64,000 nt of DNA. Origin: CALBZE01 sp036381255. GTDB taxonomy: Bacteria; Gemmatimonadota; Gemmatimonadetes; Longimicrobiales; RSA9. The notes under the pieces are model-generated. The model saw nothing but the letters and a program-made list of their open reading frames with translations. It was not told where the DNA came from and did not search any database. The stretch covers positions 69,291 to 133,290 of the forward strand of contig DASVDG010000114.1 in NCBI GenBank assembly GCA_036381255.1, read 5' to 3'. Below, in pieces: positions 42,469-53,123 of the stretch (the stretch's first letter is position 1; every line of letters starts with the position of its first letter). Both the position numbers and the translations under genes were made by a program.

Positions 42469-43454
42469 GGTACCCTCCCCCACCGGCTGGCCAGCAGCAG
42501 CCACTCGGCCGCGAGGAGCATCGCGCCGAGGAACAGGAACGGCAGGTGCCGGGGCGTATATTCGATGTAGCGCCGGACCTCCACCGTGGTCTTCTCCAGC
42601 TCGTCGATCTGGCGGTAGATGCTGTCGAGCGCGGCCTCGTTCGTCGCCCGGAAGTACCGGCCGTTCGTCAGCCGCGCGATCTCGCGCAACAGGTCCTCGT
42701 CGATGTGGACCGGCAGCTGCGCGTATTGATAGCCGCCGAGCAGCCCGCGCGCCACCGGCATCGGCGCGACACCGTCGCTGCCGACGCCGATCGTGTAGAT
42801 CTTGATGTCGAACGCCGCCGCCGCGCGCGCCGCGGTGATCGGATCGATCTCGCCGCGGTTGTTCTCGCCATCGGTCATCAGGATCATGACCTTCGACTCG
42901 CCCGGCACCTGCCGCAAGCGGTTCGCCGCGGTCGCGATCGCGGTGCCGATCGCCGTGCCGTCCTCGAGCGCGCCCACGTCGAGCTGTGCGAGCGCGCGGT
43001 ACAGCACCTCGTAGTCGATGGTGATCGGCACCTGCGTCAGCGCCTCGCCCGCGAACGCGACCATGCCGATGCGGTCGTAGCGGCGCGCGCGCACGAAGTC
43101 CGCGACCTTCTCCTTGGCCACCGTCAGGCGGTTGTCGGGGTGGAAATCCTCCGCGAGCATGGAGCTCGAGATGTCCACGACCAGCATGATCGCGATCCCC
43201 TCCGCCTCGACGTCGATCGCCGAGGCGCCGGTCCGCGGCGCGGCGAGCGCGAGGATCAGCGCGACCGCCGCCGCGCCCCGCAGCCACCCCGGCGCCCGTG
43301 CGAGCCAGCGCGGCGCCGACCCGCCCAGCTTCGCGGCGTCCGCGGCGCGCGAGAAGCGGAAGCCGGGCCGGCGCCACCGCCGCTCGTAAAGCAGCCAGAG
43401 CGGGAGGAGCAGCAGCAGCGCGAGCGCCCAGGGGTGCGCGAAACCGAAGCTCAT
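42465..43454 (-). CDS. batA: BatA: VWA-domain membrane protein
   Basis: 329 residues from the ATG at 43454 (ATGA with the upstream gene). Two N-terminal helices (8-22, 58-72), a VWA domain with an intact MIDAS (DISSS at 94-98, TDGENN near 180), and a C-terminal helix near 305. In Bacteroides and Leptospira, Bat proteins work with MoxR in envelope or oxidative stress tolerance. It is paired with the BatB-type VWA protein encoded next. Confidence 0.88.
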   Translation of the reverse strand: MSFGFAHPWALALLLLLPLWLLYERRWRRPGFRFSRAADAAKLGGSAPRWLARAPGWLRGAAAVALILALAAPRTGASAIDVEAEGIAIMLVVDISSSMLAEDFHPDNRLTVAKEKVADFVRARRYDRIGMVAFAGEALTQVPITIDYEVLYRALAQLDVGALEDGTAIGTAIATAANRLRQVPGESKVMILMTDGENNRGEIDPITAARAAAAFDIKIYTIGVGSDGVAPMPVARGLLGGYQYAQLPVHIDEDLLREIARLTNGRYFRATNEAALDSIYRQIDELEKTTVEVRRYIEYTPRHLPFLFLGAMLLAAEWLLLASRWGRVP

Positions 43455-44485
43455 GCCACCTCCTCGTCCCCCGCGGCCGCGTCCTGTGCGACCGGGTGCC
43501 CGGCCGTCGAATCCGGCTCCGGCGGCGCGCCGTGCGCCTGCACCCAGGCGCGGGCGGCGGCCCAATCCTCGAACGCCTCCTCCGGCGTCGGCCGGCGGCG
43601 AGCGAACTTCACCAGGTCCGCCGAAGCCAGCAGCCGCGCCAGCGCCGCCGCCGCTTCGGGGTCCATCCCGCGCTCCGCCCGCTCCACCAGCTCCGTCGTC
43701 GTCAGCTCGGCGCCCCAGTCGCGGTTCACCTCGTCGAGGTAGAGCCGCACGGCCGCGGTCACGAGGGAGTAGAACGGCTTGTACCGGCCCGCCTCGACCA
43801 GCCCCGACGCGCGGGCGCGATCGAGCGCCGCGAGCGCCCGCTCGCGCGGCGGGATCGGCGGGCCGATCGGGACCGGCACCGGGCGGGCGGCGCGCCGCCA
43901 CCAGTAGACCAGGCCGCCGACCGCGACGGCACCCACGAGCAGCGCCATGAACAGCGGCCACCACGTCCGGCTCGCGCCGAGCACGTCCTTCAACCCGCGC
44001 GGTCGGAGCCCCGTCGTGTCGGGCGGCAGGACGGAGCGGACCATCAGCCGCGGCAGCCGCGCCTCGACCGTACGCTCTCCGTCCGGCCCGACCAGCCGCA
44101 CCGCGACGGTCGGGAGCGTCGCCGCGCCGGGGCGCCAGGCGCTCAGCGGATAGACCGCGGTGACGCGGCGGCGCCCGTCCGGCAGCGTCTCGGCGCTCTC
44201 CCGGGGTCGCCCGGCCGGCTCGATCGGCTCGCCGACCGCGAGCGAGTCCGGGAACTCGACCCGGTACCCCGGCGGCAGGTCGACCCGGAGCGCCGCGCGG
44301 AACACGTCGCCGACGCGCACCGTGTCCGGCGCGATGGCCGCGGCCACGGCCGGCTCCTGTGCGGAAGACGGCGACTGCCGCGTGGCGGCCGGTGCGGAGC
44401 GCGATGCGTCCGCAGCCACGACGCGCCCCGGGGGCACCGTCGCCAGCAGCGACACGGACACGGCGAGGGCGACCGACCTCATCAT
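43451..44485 (-). CDS. BatD-like/DUF4381-type membrane protein of the Bat operon
   Basis: 344 residues with a signal peptide (about 1-24). An extracytoplasmic Ig-like domain has PDTVRVGDVFRAALRVDLPPG near 53-73. One transmembrane helix near 175-195 is followed by a cytoplasmic helical domain with YKPFYSLVTAAVRLYLDEV near 233-251. This layout fits the BatD-like or DUF4381 proteins found between DUF58 and BatA genes. The ATG overlaps the DUF58 stop (ATGA); a second ATG one codon later is possible. Confidence 0.75.
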   Translation of the reverse strand: MMRSVALAVSVSLLATVPPGRVVAADASRSAPAATRQSPSSAQEPAVAAAIAPDTVRVGDVFRAALRVDLPPGYRVEFPDSLAVGEPIEPAGRPRESAETLPDGRRRVTAVYPLSAWRPGAATLPTVAVRLVGPDGERTVEARLPRLMVRSVLPPDTTGLRPRGLKDVLGASRTWWPLFMALLVGAVAVGGLVYWWRRAARPVPVPIGPPIPPRERALAALDRARASGLVEAGRYKPFYSLVTAAVRLYLDEVNRDWGAELTTTELVERAERGMDPEAAAALARLLASADLVKFARRRPTPEEAFEDWAAARAWVQAHGAPPEPDSTAGHPVAQDAAAGDEEVA

Positions 44486-45767
44486 CGCCTCAGCATCCGT
44501 TCCCTGCGGCGGAAGAAACCGAGCAGCGGCGCGATGTACGAGGCATCCGTGCGCACCTCGATCTCGTCCACGCCGAGGCGCCGGAACGTCCGCCGCAGAC
44601 TCTCCCGCCCCGCCGCCCGCCGCGCCGCGTACGCGGCGCGAAGCACGGATCGGCCGGTGTCCACCGCGTGCTCCTCGCCCGTTTCCGGGTCGACCAGCAC
44701 CAGGACGCCGGCATCCGGGATCGACTCCTCGGCGACGTCCGTGATCGACACCGCCACGATGTCGTGCCGGCCGGAGACCAGGCGGAGCGTGCGCTCGAAC
44801 GCCTCTTGCCGCCGACGCGCCGCGTCCGGCGAGCCACCGAGCTGGAAGTCGCTGAGCACGAACACGATTGCCTTCTGGGGCAGCACCCGTGCCGCGTAGT
44901 CGAGCGCCGCGGCCAGCTCGGTGCCCCGGCCGCGCGGGCGGAACGCGAGTACGTCCCGGATCAGCCGCAGCACGTGGCGCCGGCCCTTCTTCGGTGGCAC
45001 GAAGTGCTCGACGTGGTCCGTGAAGACGAGCAAGCCGACCCGGTCGTTGTTGCGCACCGCGGAGAGCGCGAGGACCGCCGCGATCTCCGCGGCCAGCTCC
45101 GCCTTGAAACGGCCTCGCGTGCCGAACTGCTCCGAGCCCGAGAGGTCCACGGCGAGGAGCACCGTGAGCTCGCGCTCCTCGACGTACCGCTTCACGTACG
45201 GGTGCCCCATGCGCGCGGTCACGTTCCAGTCGATCGCGCGCACCTCGTCGCCGGGCTGGTACTCCCTCACCTCGGCGAACTCCATCCCCTGCCCCTTGAA
45301 GACCGAGTGGTACTCGCCGCCGAACAGCGAGTCGACCCAGCCGCGGGTCCGCAGCTCGATGAGGCGGACCTGGCGGAGCACCTCGCGGGGCACCCCGCTA
45401 GAGGTTTCTGCGCCGTCCGCCGTCGTCGCGTGCGCCGCGGACCGGTGCGCCGGCGCGCCGCCCGCCGCGCGCTTGCCGCGCGGCGCGCCCGCCGGCACCA
45501 CGTACCCGTCCCCCGCGTGTGCCCCGCGCGCGCCCCGCGGATCGTCCGCGTAGGGAGCTTCGGCGCCGGGCGCACCATCGGGTGCGGCGTCCGCGACGCC
45601 CCCGACCCACCGGCGCAGTCGCCGCCAGACCGTGCCGGGAACGCGAGAGGGACCGCGCGCCCGTGCGGTCCCTCCCCCCTCCGGCCGCTCCGGCGCGCGG
45701 CCGGGGTGGCGTGGCGGCGCGGTCCGGCCGGTCGCGCCGACGCGGTCCGGCGGCGTCGGTCCGGTGC

Positions 45768-45771
<4 letters not shown>
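44482..45771 (-). CDS. DUF58 protein of the MoxR/Bat operon
   Basis: The conserved part (about 303 residues) begins near PREVLRQVRLIELRTRGWVD. It contains the family motif YQPGDEVRAIDWNVTAR, the VWA-like LLAVDLSGSEQFG and IVFVLSDFQ. From the GTG at 45771, which overlaps the moxR stop (GTGA), the protein has 429 residues with a 125-residue Pro/Gly/Arg/Ala-rich N-terminal extension. A GTG at 45393 would give the normal length but lacks a ribosome-binding site. The start is therefore uncertain. DUF58 proteins are MoxR partners. Confidence 0.85.
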
Positions 45772-46751
<980 letters not shown>

Positions 46752-46839
46752 GCCGATTCCCTCCAGTGATGCGTGAGCGGATCGAGCTTGTGGTACGCCG
46801 CGGCGCCGGCCGAGGATCCACGGCGCAAGAGCGGCGCGC

Positions 46840-48501
46840 TCAGCGTTTGACCCGCTCGCCCTCGTCCTCGTAGCGGAACACCCACGCGGCGAGTCGGCCC
46901 GGGCGAAGCTGCCGCCGCCGCGCGCCCGGCTCGATGTCGGCGCGCGAGCCCTCCCCGGCCGAGGGTCCGGTCTCGAGCTCCGCCGCCATCGCGGCAAGGC
47001 GCTCGCGCCAGCGCGCCCAGTTCGACGGGCGCAGGTCGACCCAGCCGTTTTCCGCCAGCCGCGGGTCGTCCGGCCGCTGGTCCGGCTCGGGCGCGACCTT
47101 CAGCTCCGGACCCCGCAGCATGCGCTCGCCATCCGCGAGCAGGATCGGCAGCCCGATCGACACGATCCGGACCCGCAGCTCGCGGTCTCCCTCGATCAGC
47201 TTCTCCGCCGCCTCCGCCGTTTGCGCCGGATCCAGCGCGGCCGCGGTTTCCAGGTCCGGGAAGAGCCGGGCAAGGATCGCGCCTTCGAACAGCAGCTTCG
47301 AAAGCCGCGGCGGGCCGAGGTTCTCGTACGCCACCGCGTAGATCCCGCGGTCGCGCTCGATCGACTCCATCCGCTCCAGCGCCGCCTCGCGCAGAACGCC
47401 GGCACGGTACGTCGGGCCCGACGTGGCGGCGTCCAGCGCCGCGACCACGTCTCGCCCCGTCGGATGGCCGCGGATCTCGCGCTCCACGTTCTCCGCGATC
47501 TCCTCCGGCGTGATGAACTCCATCAGCCCGAGCGACGTCAACGCTTCGAACTCGCCCAGGCTGAACAGCCCGTTCTCGCCGGCGTCCAGGAAAACCCCCT
47601 CGAGCGTCCCGCCATCCGGCGAGTACGACCCCGCGGCGTCCGCGCCGAACGCGACGTCCAGCGGGACCGGGCGCGTCGCGTCGAACCGCTCGATCGGCCG
47701 ACCCTTCCGACGCACCTCGCCGAATCCGATCCGTTTCCAGCTGATCGCCGCCGTCGGCTTGATCTCCTTCACCGCCGGCGCCCCCGGCGTTCGCGCCATC
47801 AGGAAGAGGAACAACGTGTGCGCTCCGGCCACGCCCGACTTCGCGAGCAGCATCCGGCTCGGCCGCTCCTCCGAATGCGTGAACGGGATGTTCAGCCCCA
47901 TCCCGCCGGTCCCCGACGTCCCGATCTTCACGTAGACCGCCGTCCCGACCCGCTTCATCGATTCCAGCGCCACCTGCACATGGCGGATGAGTTGCGGCAG
48001 GTACAGCGTCGCGAGGTGCCGCTCGACCGCCTGGAGGTCGACCCCGGCGCCGTTCGCACCGCGCCGCAGCGCCGCCGCGCTGTCGAACACGTTCTGGTAC
48101 GCCAGCGCCGTCGCCGTGTTGATGCAGTCCACGATGATCTCCGGCCGGTGACGCAGCACCAGCGCGCCGAGCGCCGAACGCTCCACGACCGCCGACGTGA
48201 GCTCGCCGTAGAGATCATCCAGCAGCCGCCCGCGCGCCTCGCCGTCCTCCAGCACGGACGACCGCGACCGGTCCTTGACCGGCTCCGGCAGGAAGATGTC
48301 GCCCCACTCGGCGACCAGCGACGTCGCCTCCGGGACGATCCCCTCCCCCCGCAGCGTGTCGACCGCGGCCTCGGCCTCGGCCTGCGTCAGCGCGCTGATC
48401 ACCAGCGCGCGCGGCGAGTGGCGCAGCATGCGCCGCGCGACCGCGAGTCCGACCAGCCCCGACCCCCCCAGCAGCAGAATCGTCCGACCCTGAACATCCA
48501 T
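46840..48501 (-). CDS. Uncharacterised NAD(P)-binding Rossmann-fold protein
   Basis: 553 residues. The N terminus has a dinucleotide-binding motif (TILLLGGSGLVGLAVARRML at about 7-26) as in extended short-chain dehydrogenases and epimerases. The segment VDCINTATALAYQNVFDSA near 123-141 fits the later strands. The rest (VYVKIGTSGTGGMGLNIPFT near 190-209, then a long C-terminal part with no known domain) is unlike typical epimerases and about 200 residues longer. No classical YxxxK pair was found. It is upstream of moxR by 88 nt on the same strand. Function unknown. Confidence 0.75.
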   Translation of the reverse strand: MDVQGRTILLLGGSGLVGLAVARRMLRHSPRALVISALTQAEAEAAVDTLRGEGIVPEATSLVAEWGDIFLPEPVKDRSRSSVLEDGEARGRLLDDLYGELTSAVVERSALGALVLRHRPEIIVDCINTATALAYQNVFDSAAALRRGANGAGVDLQAVERHLATLYLPQLIRHVQVALESMKRVGTAVYVKIGTSGTGGMGLNIPFTHSEERPSRMLLAKSGVAGAHTLFLFLMARTPGAPAVKEIKPTAAISWKRIGFGEVRRKGRPIERFDATRPVPLDVAFGADAAGSYSPDGGTLEGVFLDAGENGLFSLGEFEALTSLGLMEFITPEEIAENVEREIRGHPTGRDVVAALDAATSGPTYRAGVLREAALERMESIERDRGIYAVAYENLGPPRLSKLLFEGAILARLFPDLETAAALDPAQTAEAAEKLIEGDRELRVRIVSIGLPILLADGERMLRGPELKVAPEPDQRPDDPRLAENGWVDLRPSNWARWRERLAAMAAELETGPSAGEGSRADIEPGARRRQLRPGRLAAWVFRYEDEGERVKR

Positions 48502-48615
48502 GCGTCTCCCCTGCCCCGTGCGAGCTCGTGGTTGTGTGCCGGCGCTCGGCCGGCGTGCATGAAATCGAACGTCCGATCGACGACCGGGCGCGGATCGGTG
48601 GGCGTGCGGTCCCGC

Positions 48616-49353
48616 CTACCGCGACCGACGACGGCCGACGGCGTCCAGCGCCCGGACCTCCCCGGGCTCCAGGTGCCGCCAGGCGCCCGGCGCGAGGTCG
48701 CCGAGGCGGATCGGGCCGTACCGCATCCGGATCAGGCGGCGCACCGGGTGCCCGATCGCGCGGAACATGCGACGCACCTCGCGCTTGCGCCCCTCGCGCA
48801 TCGTCAGACGGAGGCGGTCGAGGCCCGGCCGCGGTGGCGGCCGGCGCTCGACGGCCGCCGCGCGTGCCGTGCCGTCCTCCAGCTCGACCCCGCCGCGGAG
48901 GCGACGGATCCCGGCATCCGGGACGGCGCCATCCACCACCACCTCGTAGACCCGCTCCACGCCGTGCCGCGGGTGCAGCAGCCGGTTCGCGACGTCGCCC
49001 TGGTTCGTGAGCAGCAGGAGCCCCTCGCTGTCCACGTCGAGCCGACCGACGTGGAACAGCCCGCCGAACCGCTCGGGGAGCAGCTCGTAGATGGTCGGGC
49101 GCCCCTGCGGGTCCGACCGGGTCGAAACGTAGCCCGGCGGCTTGTGCAGCGCGATCCATGTCGGCGCGGCCGGCTCGACGGCATTCCCGTCGACGGCCAC
49201 GCGGTCGCGCTCGGGGTCCACCTTCGTGCCGAGCTCCGTGACGACCCGGCCGTTGACGCGGACGCGGCCGTCACGGATCAGCGCCTCCGCGGCCCTCCGC
49301 GATGCGACGCCGGCGCGGGAGAGGAATTTCTGGAGCCGCATCGGGCCGGTCAA
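48616..49353 (-). CDS. rluB: 23S rRNA/RsuA-family pseudouridine synthase (RluB-like)
   Basis: 245 residues. N-terminal S4 domain (MRLQKFLSRAGVASRRAAEA near 5-24), then the catalytic domain with HVGRLDVDSEGLLLLTNQG near 101-119 (catalytic Asp in GRLD) and REGRKREVRRMFRAIGHPV near 186-204. The TTG start at 49353 is preferred because GGGAGG lies 5 nt upstream; an ATG four codons later lacks a site. The order scpA-scpB-rluB is common. RluB versus RluE/F specificity is not certain. Confidence 0.92.
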   Translation of the reverse strand: MTGPMRLQKFLSRAGVASRRAAEALIRDGRVRVNGRVVTELGTKVDPERDRVAVDGNAVEPAAPTWIALHKPPGYVSTRSDPQGRPTIYELLPERFGGLFHVGRLDVDSEGLLLLTNQGDVANRLLHPRHGVERVYEVVVDGAVPDAGIRRLRGGVELEDGTARAAAVERRPPPRPGLDRLRLTMREGRKREVRRMFRAIGHPVRRLIRMRYGPIRLGDLAPGAWRHLEPGEVRALDAVGRRRSR

Positions 49354-49372
49354 AAGATCCTCCCGCGGCAGA

Positions 49373-50059
49373 TCAACCGCCGACCGCGCCGTCCTCCGGT
49401 TCGTCGGTGACCGGTGCGTCCGCTGCCGCCGCGTCGGCGGCGCCCGCTTCCAGCGTGTCCCGCACCGGCTCCGCCGCCGCGGATGGCGCCGCCGCGTCCA
49501 CCGCCGCGCCCGGGCCCCCGCCGTTGCGCTGCGCCTGCGCGCTGAGCACGACGGGCAGCTCCTCGGGGCGCGGCAGGTCCTCGAGCGACCGGAAACCGAA
49601 GTGTTCGAGGAATTGGGTCGTGGTCCCGTACAGCAGCGGGCGGCCGAGACCGTCGCCGCGGCCGACGGGCGTGATCAGCTCGCGCTCCTGGAGCGTGCGC
49701 AGCACGCCCGCCGAGCCGACGCCCCGGATCTCCTCGATCTCCGCGCGCCCGATCGGCTGCCGGTAGGCGATGATCGCGAGCACCTCGAGCGCCGCGACCG
49801 ACAGCCGCGCCGTGTGCACCACAGTGTCGAACCGTTCCAGGTACGGCGCGAACTCTGGCCGCGTCATGAGCTGGTACCCGCCCGCGACTTCGTAGATCTG
49901 GAACGCGCGGCCGTCGCGCTCGTACTCCATGCGCAGCGCGTGAAGCGCGGCCTCGACCGCCGCCTCGTCCAGCGACTCGTCCGCGGAGGCCATGTCGCCC
50001 GCCGTCAGCGGCGCGTCGCTCGCGAACAGCAGCGCCTCAATGATCTGCGTCGGCTGCAT
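49373..50059 (-). CDS. scpB: Segregation and condensation protein B
   Basis: Winged-helix kleisin-associated subunit of the SMC complex. 228 residues: two winged helices with AYRQPIGRAEIEEIRGV near 98-114 and GRPLLYGTTTQFLEHFGF near 138-155, then an Ala/Pro-rich tail of about 60 residues. It overlaps the end of scpA by 23 nt and lies 19 nt before rluB. Confidence 0.95.
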   Translation of the reverse strand: MQPTQIIEALLFASDAPLTAGDMASADESLDEAAVEAALHALRMEYERDGRAFQIYEVAGGYQLMTRPEFAPYLERFDTVVHTARLSVAALEVLAIIAYRQPIGRAEIEEIRGVGSAGVLRTLQERELITPVGRGDGLGRPLLYGTTTQFLEHFGFRSLEDLPRPEELPVVLSAQAQRNGGGPGAAVDAAAPSAAAEPVRDTLEAGAADAAAADAPVTDEPEDGAVGG

Positions 50060-50801
50060 CGGGTGTGCTTCCGTTCCGTCGATAGAGCCAGATCGGGGCG
50101 AACGGCTCGCTCTGCCGCAGCGCCAGCGAGCGCCGCTTCGCCAGCTCCAGGCTCGCCATGAAGGTGACGACCGCGTGCATGCGATCCCTGAACGGCGCGA
50201 CCAGACGGTGGAACTCCACGCGCGCGAGACGGCGGAGCGCCGCGACGATCAGCTCGATCTTCTCCTCGATCGGCACCAGCCGCGGCGTGACCCGGTGCTC
50301 CGGCGGCGGCCCGCTCCGGTCCTCCAGTCTCAGCGCCGCCGCCCAGAGCTCCTCCCACGTGAGCTCGAGCGTGACCTCGACCTCCGGCTCCGGTCGCGGC
50401 GGGACGTACCCCCGCGGGTAATGCCGCAGCCGCTCCAGCTCCGCGGCCTCGAGTCGCTTCGCCGCTTCGCGGAAGTGCTCGTACTCGAGCAGCCGCCGCA
50501 CCAGCTCCGCGCGCGGGTCCTCCAGCTCCCCGTCGTCGCCGGCGCGGCGCGGCATCAACATCTGCGCCTTGATCCGCACCAGCAGCGCCGCCGTCTCCAG
50601 GAACTCGCCCGCCCGGTCCAGCCCCAGCGCCTCCACGCCCTCGATCGCCCGGAGGAACTGCGCCGTGATCCGCGCGATCGGGATGTCGAAGATGTCGATG
50701 TCCTGCTCGCGGATCAGGTGCAGCAGCAGGTCCAGCGGCCCGTGGAAGCGGTCCAGCTCCACGATGAACGCCGCGTCACCCGTCTCCTGTCGCCGCTCCA
50801 T
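50037..50801 (-). CDS. scpA: Segregation and condensation protein A (kleisin)
   Basis: Kleisin that bridges SMC heads for chromosome condensation. 254 residues. It begins with the conserved FHGPLDLLLHLIREQDIDIFD near 19-39, has FLETAALLVRIKAQMLMP near 66-83, and ends in a winged-helix part with VTFMASLELAKRRSL near 212-226. It starts at the base after the stop of the site-2 protease gene and overlaps scpB. Confidence 0.96.
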   Translation of the reverse strand: MERRQETGDAAFIVELDRFHGPLDLLLHLIREQDIDIFDIPIARITAQFLRAIEGVEALGLDRAGEFLETAALLVRIKAQMLMPRRAGDDGELEDPRAELVRRLLEYEHFREAAKRLEAAELERLRHYPRGYVPPRPEPEVEVTLELTWEELWAAALRLEDRSGPPPEHRVTPRLVPIEEKIELIVAALRRLARVEFHRLVAPFRDRMHAVVTFMASLELAKRRSLALRQSEPFAPIWLYRRNGSTPDAADADH

Positions 50802-51458
50802 TCAGACCCAGAGCCGGATGAACGCCTCGGACAGATCCTGCAACGCGCGCACCGGCCACGAGACCACGACCAGCACCGACGGCGCGAACAGGAGGATCGC
50901 CAGCAGGATCAGGATGCCGTACCGGCTGAGCTCGCGGTAGCGCGCGCCCAGCCGCGGCGGCAGGAGATGGTAGACCACGTGCGATCCGTCCAGCGGCGGA
51001 ATCGGGATCAGGTTGAAGAACACCAGCACCAGGTTGATCAGCACGCCGTACCGCGCCATGTCCACCAGGATCCCGACGCTCGGCCCCAGCACGGGCGCCG
51101 CGCGGCCCAGGTGGATCAGCAGCACCACGACGACCGTGAACACGATCGCCAGGCAGAAGTTCGCCGCGACCCCTGCCAGCGACACCAGGATGTCGCCGCG
51201 TCGGTAGTTCCGGAAGTTCCGCGGATTGATCGGCACCGGCCGCGCCCAGCCGAAGATGACTCCCGCCTGCGTGAACGCGAGCAGGAGCGGGAACAGGACG
51301 CTGCCGAAAGGGTCGATGTGCGGCAGCGGATTCAACGTGATCCGCCCCAGCATCGCGGCCGTGGGATCGCCCTGCTTCAGCGCCACCCACCCGTGCGCGA
51401 CCTCGTGGATGACCACGGAGAGCAGCAGCACCGGCAGGGCGACCAGAAAGCTTTCCAT
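50802..51458 (-). CDS. Site-2 protease family zinc metallopeptidase
   Basis: 218-residue membrane protease of the M50 (SpoIVFB/YwhC-like) type. The zinc motif HEVAHGW near 18-24 lies in the first helix. NLIPIPPLDGSHV near 162-174 supplies the third ligand. Five or six hydrophobic segments. The ATG at 51458 is preferred because a longer frame includes a TTA codon and lacks conservation; no strong Shine-Dalgarno was seen. It sits upstream of scpA, a frequent neighbour of this subfamily. Substrate unknown. Confidence 0.9.
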   Translation of the reverse strand: MESFLVALPVLLLSVVIHEVAHGWVALKQGDPTAAMLGRITLNPLPHIDPFGSVLFPLLLAFTQAGVIFGWARPVPINPRNFRNYRRGDILVSLAGVAANFCLAIVFTVVVVLLIHLGRAAPVLGPSVGILVDMARYGVLINLVLVFFNLIPIPPLDGSHVVYHLLPPRLGARYRELSRYGILILLAILLFAPSVLVVVSWPVRALQDLSEAFIRLWV

Positions 51459-51705
51459 AGGGGAGTAAGCTAACCACGGCGGCCCGTACCACGCCACCCC
51501 CGACACGGGGCGGCCGTGCCCCCTGGAAATTTCCGTTGCGCCCCGTGGCCGCCATGATTATGGTGTGGCTGTCGGGTCCGCACGATCGACGCTCGGGCAG
51601 ATCCCGATCGTGCACTCGACGCTGCCGGCGGACGTCTCCCCTCTCGTTCCCCGCCCTGCCGGTCGCCTTGCCATCCCAACCCATCGGTGGACAGGAGCGA
51701 TCCAC

Positions 51706-52001
51706 ATGCCGCACGCGCGGTGGCGACACCGGCCGGCGCACGCCGGCGCGGTTGCCGTATGCGTGGGCGCACTCCTCTTCGCCTGTGACCGATCGATGCC
51801 GATCGATCCCGATCGGCCACGTTTGTGGCCAACGTGATGGTCTACTTCGGCGGGGGCGGATCCGCCCGCACCGAAAGCAACCGTCGCGTAATGGAACGCC
51901 ACTGCGCCAAATACGAACTCGAACGCGTCAAGACCGTTTGCGAGGTTCACAATGGGAACCAGTTCCACACATTCGTCGCTCGAACTCACCGCAACCGGTG
52001 A
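51706..52001 (+). pseudogene. Small lipoprotein gene with apparent -1 frameshift
   Basis: From ATG 51706 (AGGAG 8 nt upstream) a 43-codon frame encodes a lipoprotein signal ending ALLFAC, then stops at 51837. The -1 frame continues from about 51822 to 52001 with plausible coding sequence (VMVYFGGGGSARTES, later TVCEVHNGNQFHTF). Together they would give a lipoprotein of about 98 residues. It may be a frameshifted pseudogene, a sequencing slip at G-TTT-G, or two unrelated frames. It lies just before the FIMAH-type gene. Confidence 0.4.
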
Positions 52002-52002
52002 G

Positions 52003-52935
52003 ATGGTGAAGTACGTGGTCGGTTGGGCAAGGCGACCGGTCGCTGTCGCGGCGCTCGCGCTCCTGATGCCGGCTGGCCTCAAAGCACAACAGGTCCGGCA
52101 GGACCCTGCGACCGGTCACTACTACGTGACCGTCTACGACGACGCCCGCCAGCCGGTGGAGATCCTGGTGGAGTCGGCCGGCCTGGTGGAGTTTCTGGTC
52201 GCGCCAATGATTCGCTCTACAACGGTTGGATTCCATTACACGTACGACATCAAGGTCGCTCAGTCGAGCCGACAGGCTCTGGGGACATTTCAGCTCGACT
52301 GCCCGGCTTCAGACACGGCGATCCAGAACCTCTCCGCCACCGCAATCGATGAGGGCGACGAACTGTGGACGGACTTGGTCGAGTGGGCGGACCTGCCATC
52401 GTGCTTCGTGGAACTCGGCGCGATTCCACTCCCGGCTGGTGAACGTTTGCGAGCCGAGTTCGACTCGGTTCTCCTCCCGGCCATCGGCGAGGCCCGTGGC
52501 CTGGGCGCCGTGCGTGGCATCAGTTGGCCGACGAGCGATCCCATCCCCGAGAACGATGCCGCCCGCGAGTTCGTCCGCAGTGTGCAGGGCTTCACCGGCG
52601 GCTGGAAAGCTGTACCCACGATCGTCCCTGCCCGCGACCCGGCGCTGCTCGATGACCCGACCGCCTGGATGGGTATCCTCCGCGCCGACCTCGACCGCGC
52701 CTGCACCGACCTCGCCTGGATCACGAACTCCGGCGTCTGCCGCAGCCTCCAGGCCAAGCTCGACGCCGCCGCGCGGGCGCTCGAGCGCGGGCAGCCGGGG
52801 GCCGCCCGCGGCCCGCTGGCGAGCTTCCTCCAGGAGCTGGACGCGGAGCACGGCGCAGGGCCCGGCAAGCACGTGAGCGACAACGCCTACTGGCTGCTCA
52901 AGATCAACGTCGAGTACCTGATCGAGCGACTGTAG
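52003..52935 (+). CDS. Secreted protein with C-terminal FIMAH-like domain
   Basis: 310 residues from the ATG at 52003. Signal peptide about 1-28 (cleaved near GLKAQ). The central part is a beta-rich region of unknown fold (VTVYDDARQPVEILVESAG near 40-58) with Cys near 98 and 132. The last 85 residues resemble the FIMAH helical domain: SLQAKLDAAARALERGQPGA near 247-266 and FLQELDAEHGAGPGKHVS near 274-291. Such domains often end secreted proteins. No Shine-Dalgarno is obvious. Function unknown. Confidence 0.75.
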   Translation: MVKYVVGWARRPVAVAALALLMPAGLKAQQVRQDPATGHYYVTVYDDARQPVEILVESAGLVEFLVAPMIRSTTVGFHYTYDIKVAQSSRQALGTFQLDCPASDTAIQNLSATAIDEGDELWTDLVEWADLPSCFVELGAIPLPAGERLRAEFDSVLLPAIGEARGLGAVRGISWPTSDPIPENDAAREFVRSVQGFTGGWKAVPTIVPARDPALLDDPTAWMGILRADLDRACTDLAWITNSGVCRSLQAKLDAAARALERGQPGAARGPLASFLQELDAEHGAGPGKHVSDNAYWLLKINVEYLIERL

Positions 52936-53049
52936 CAGGGCCCCGCACCGGCCGCCCGGGCCGCGCCCATCGCATCGACGGGCCGGAAGGGCCGTGGCAA
53001 AGAAGCGTGACCCAATGGTGCGGCGCGAATCCTGGGATTCGAGCACGCG

Positions 53050-53080
53050 AGCGCTCGGCGGGCACACCCCGCCGGGCGCT
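53050..53080 (+). terminator. 13-bp stem-loop after the FIMAH-type gene
   Basis: AGCGCTCGGCGGG (53050-53062) pairs with CCCGCCGGGCGCT (53068-53080), one G-T pair, around a 5-nt loop. No T run follows. It lies 114 nt beyond the stop and before the rpsT promoter. Confidence 0.45.
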
Positions 53081-53123
53081 CTGGCCGCACGACCATCGTG
53101 GCATCGCGCCTCGACCCGATAGG

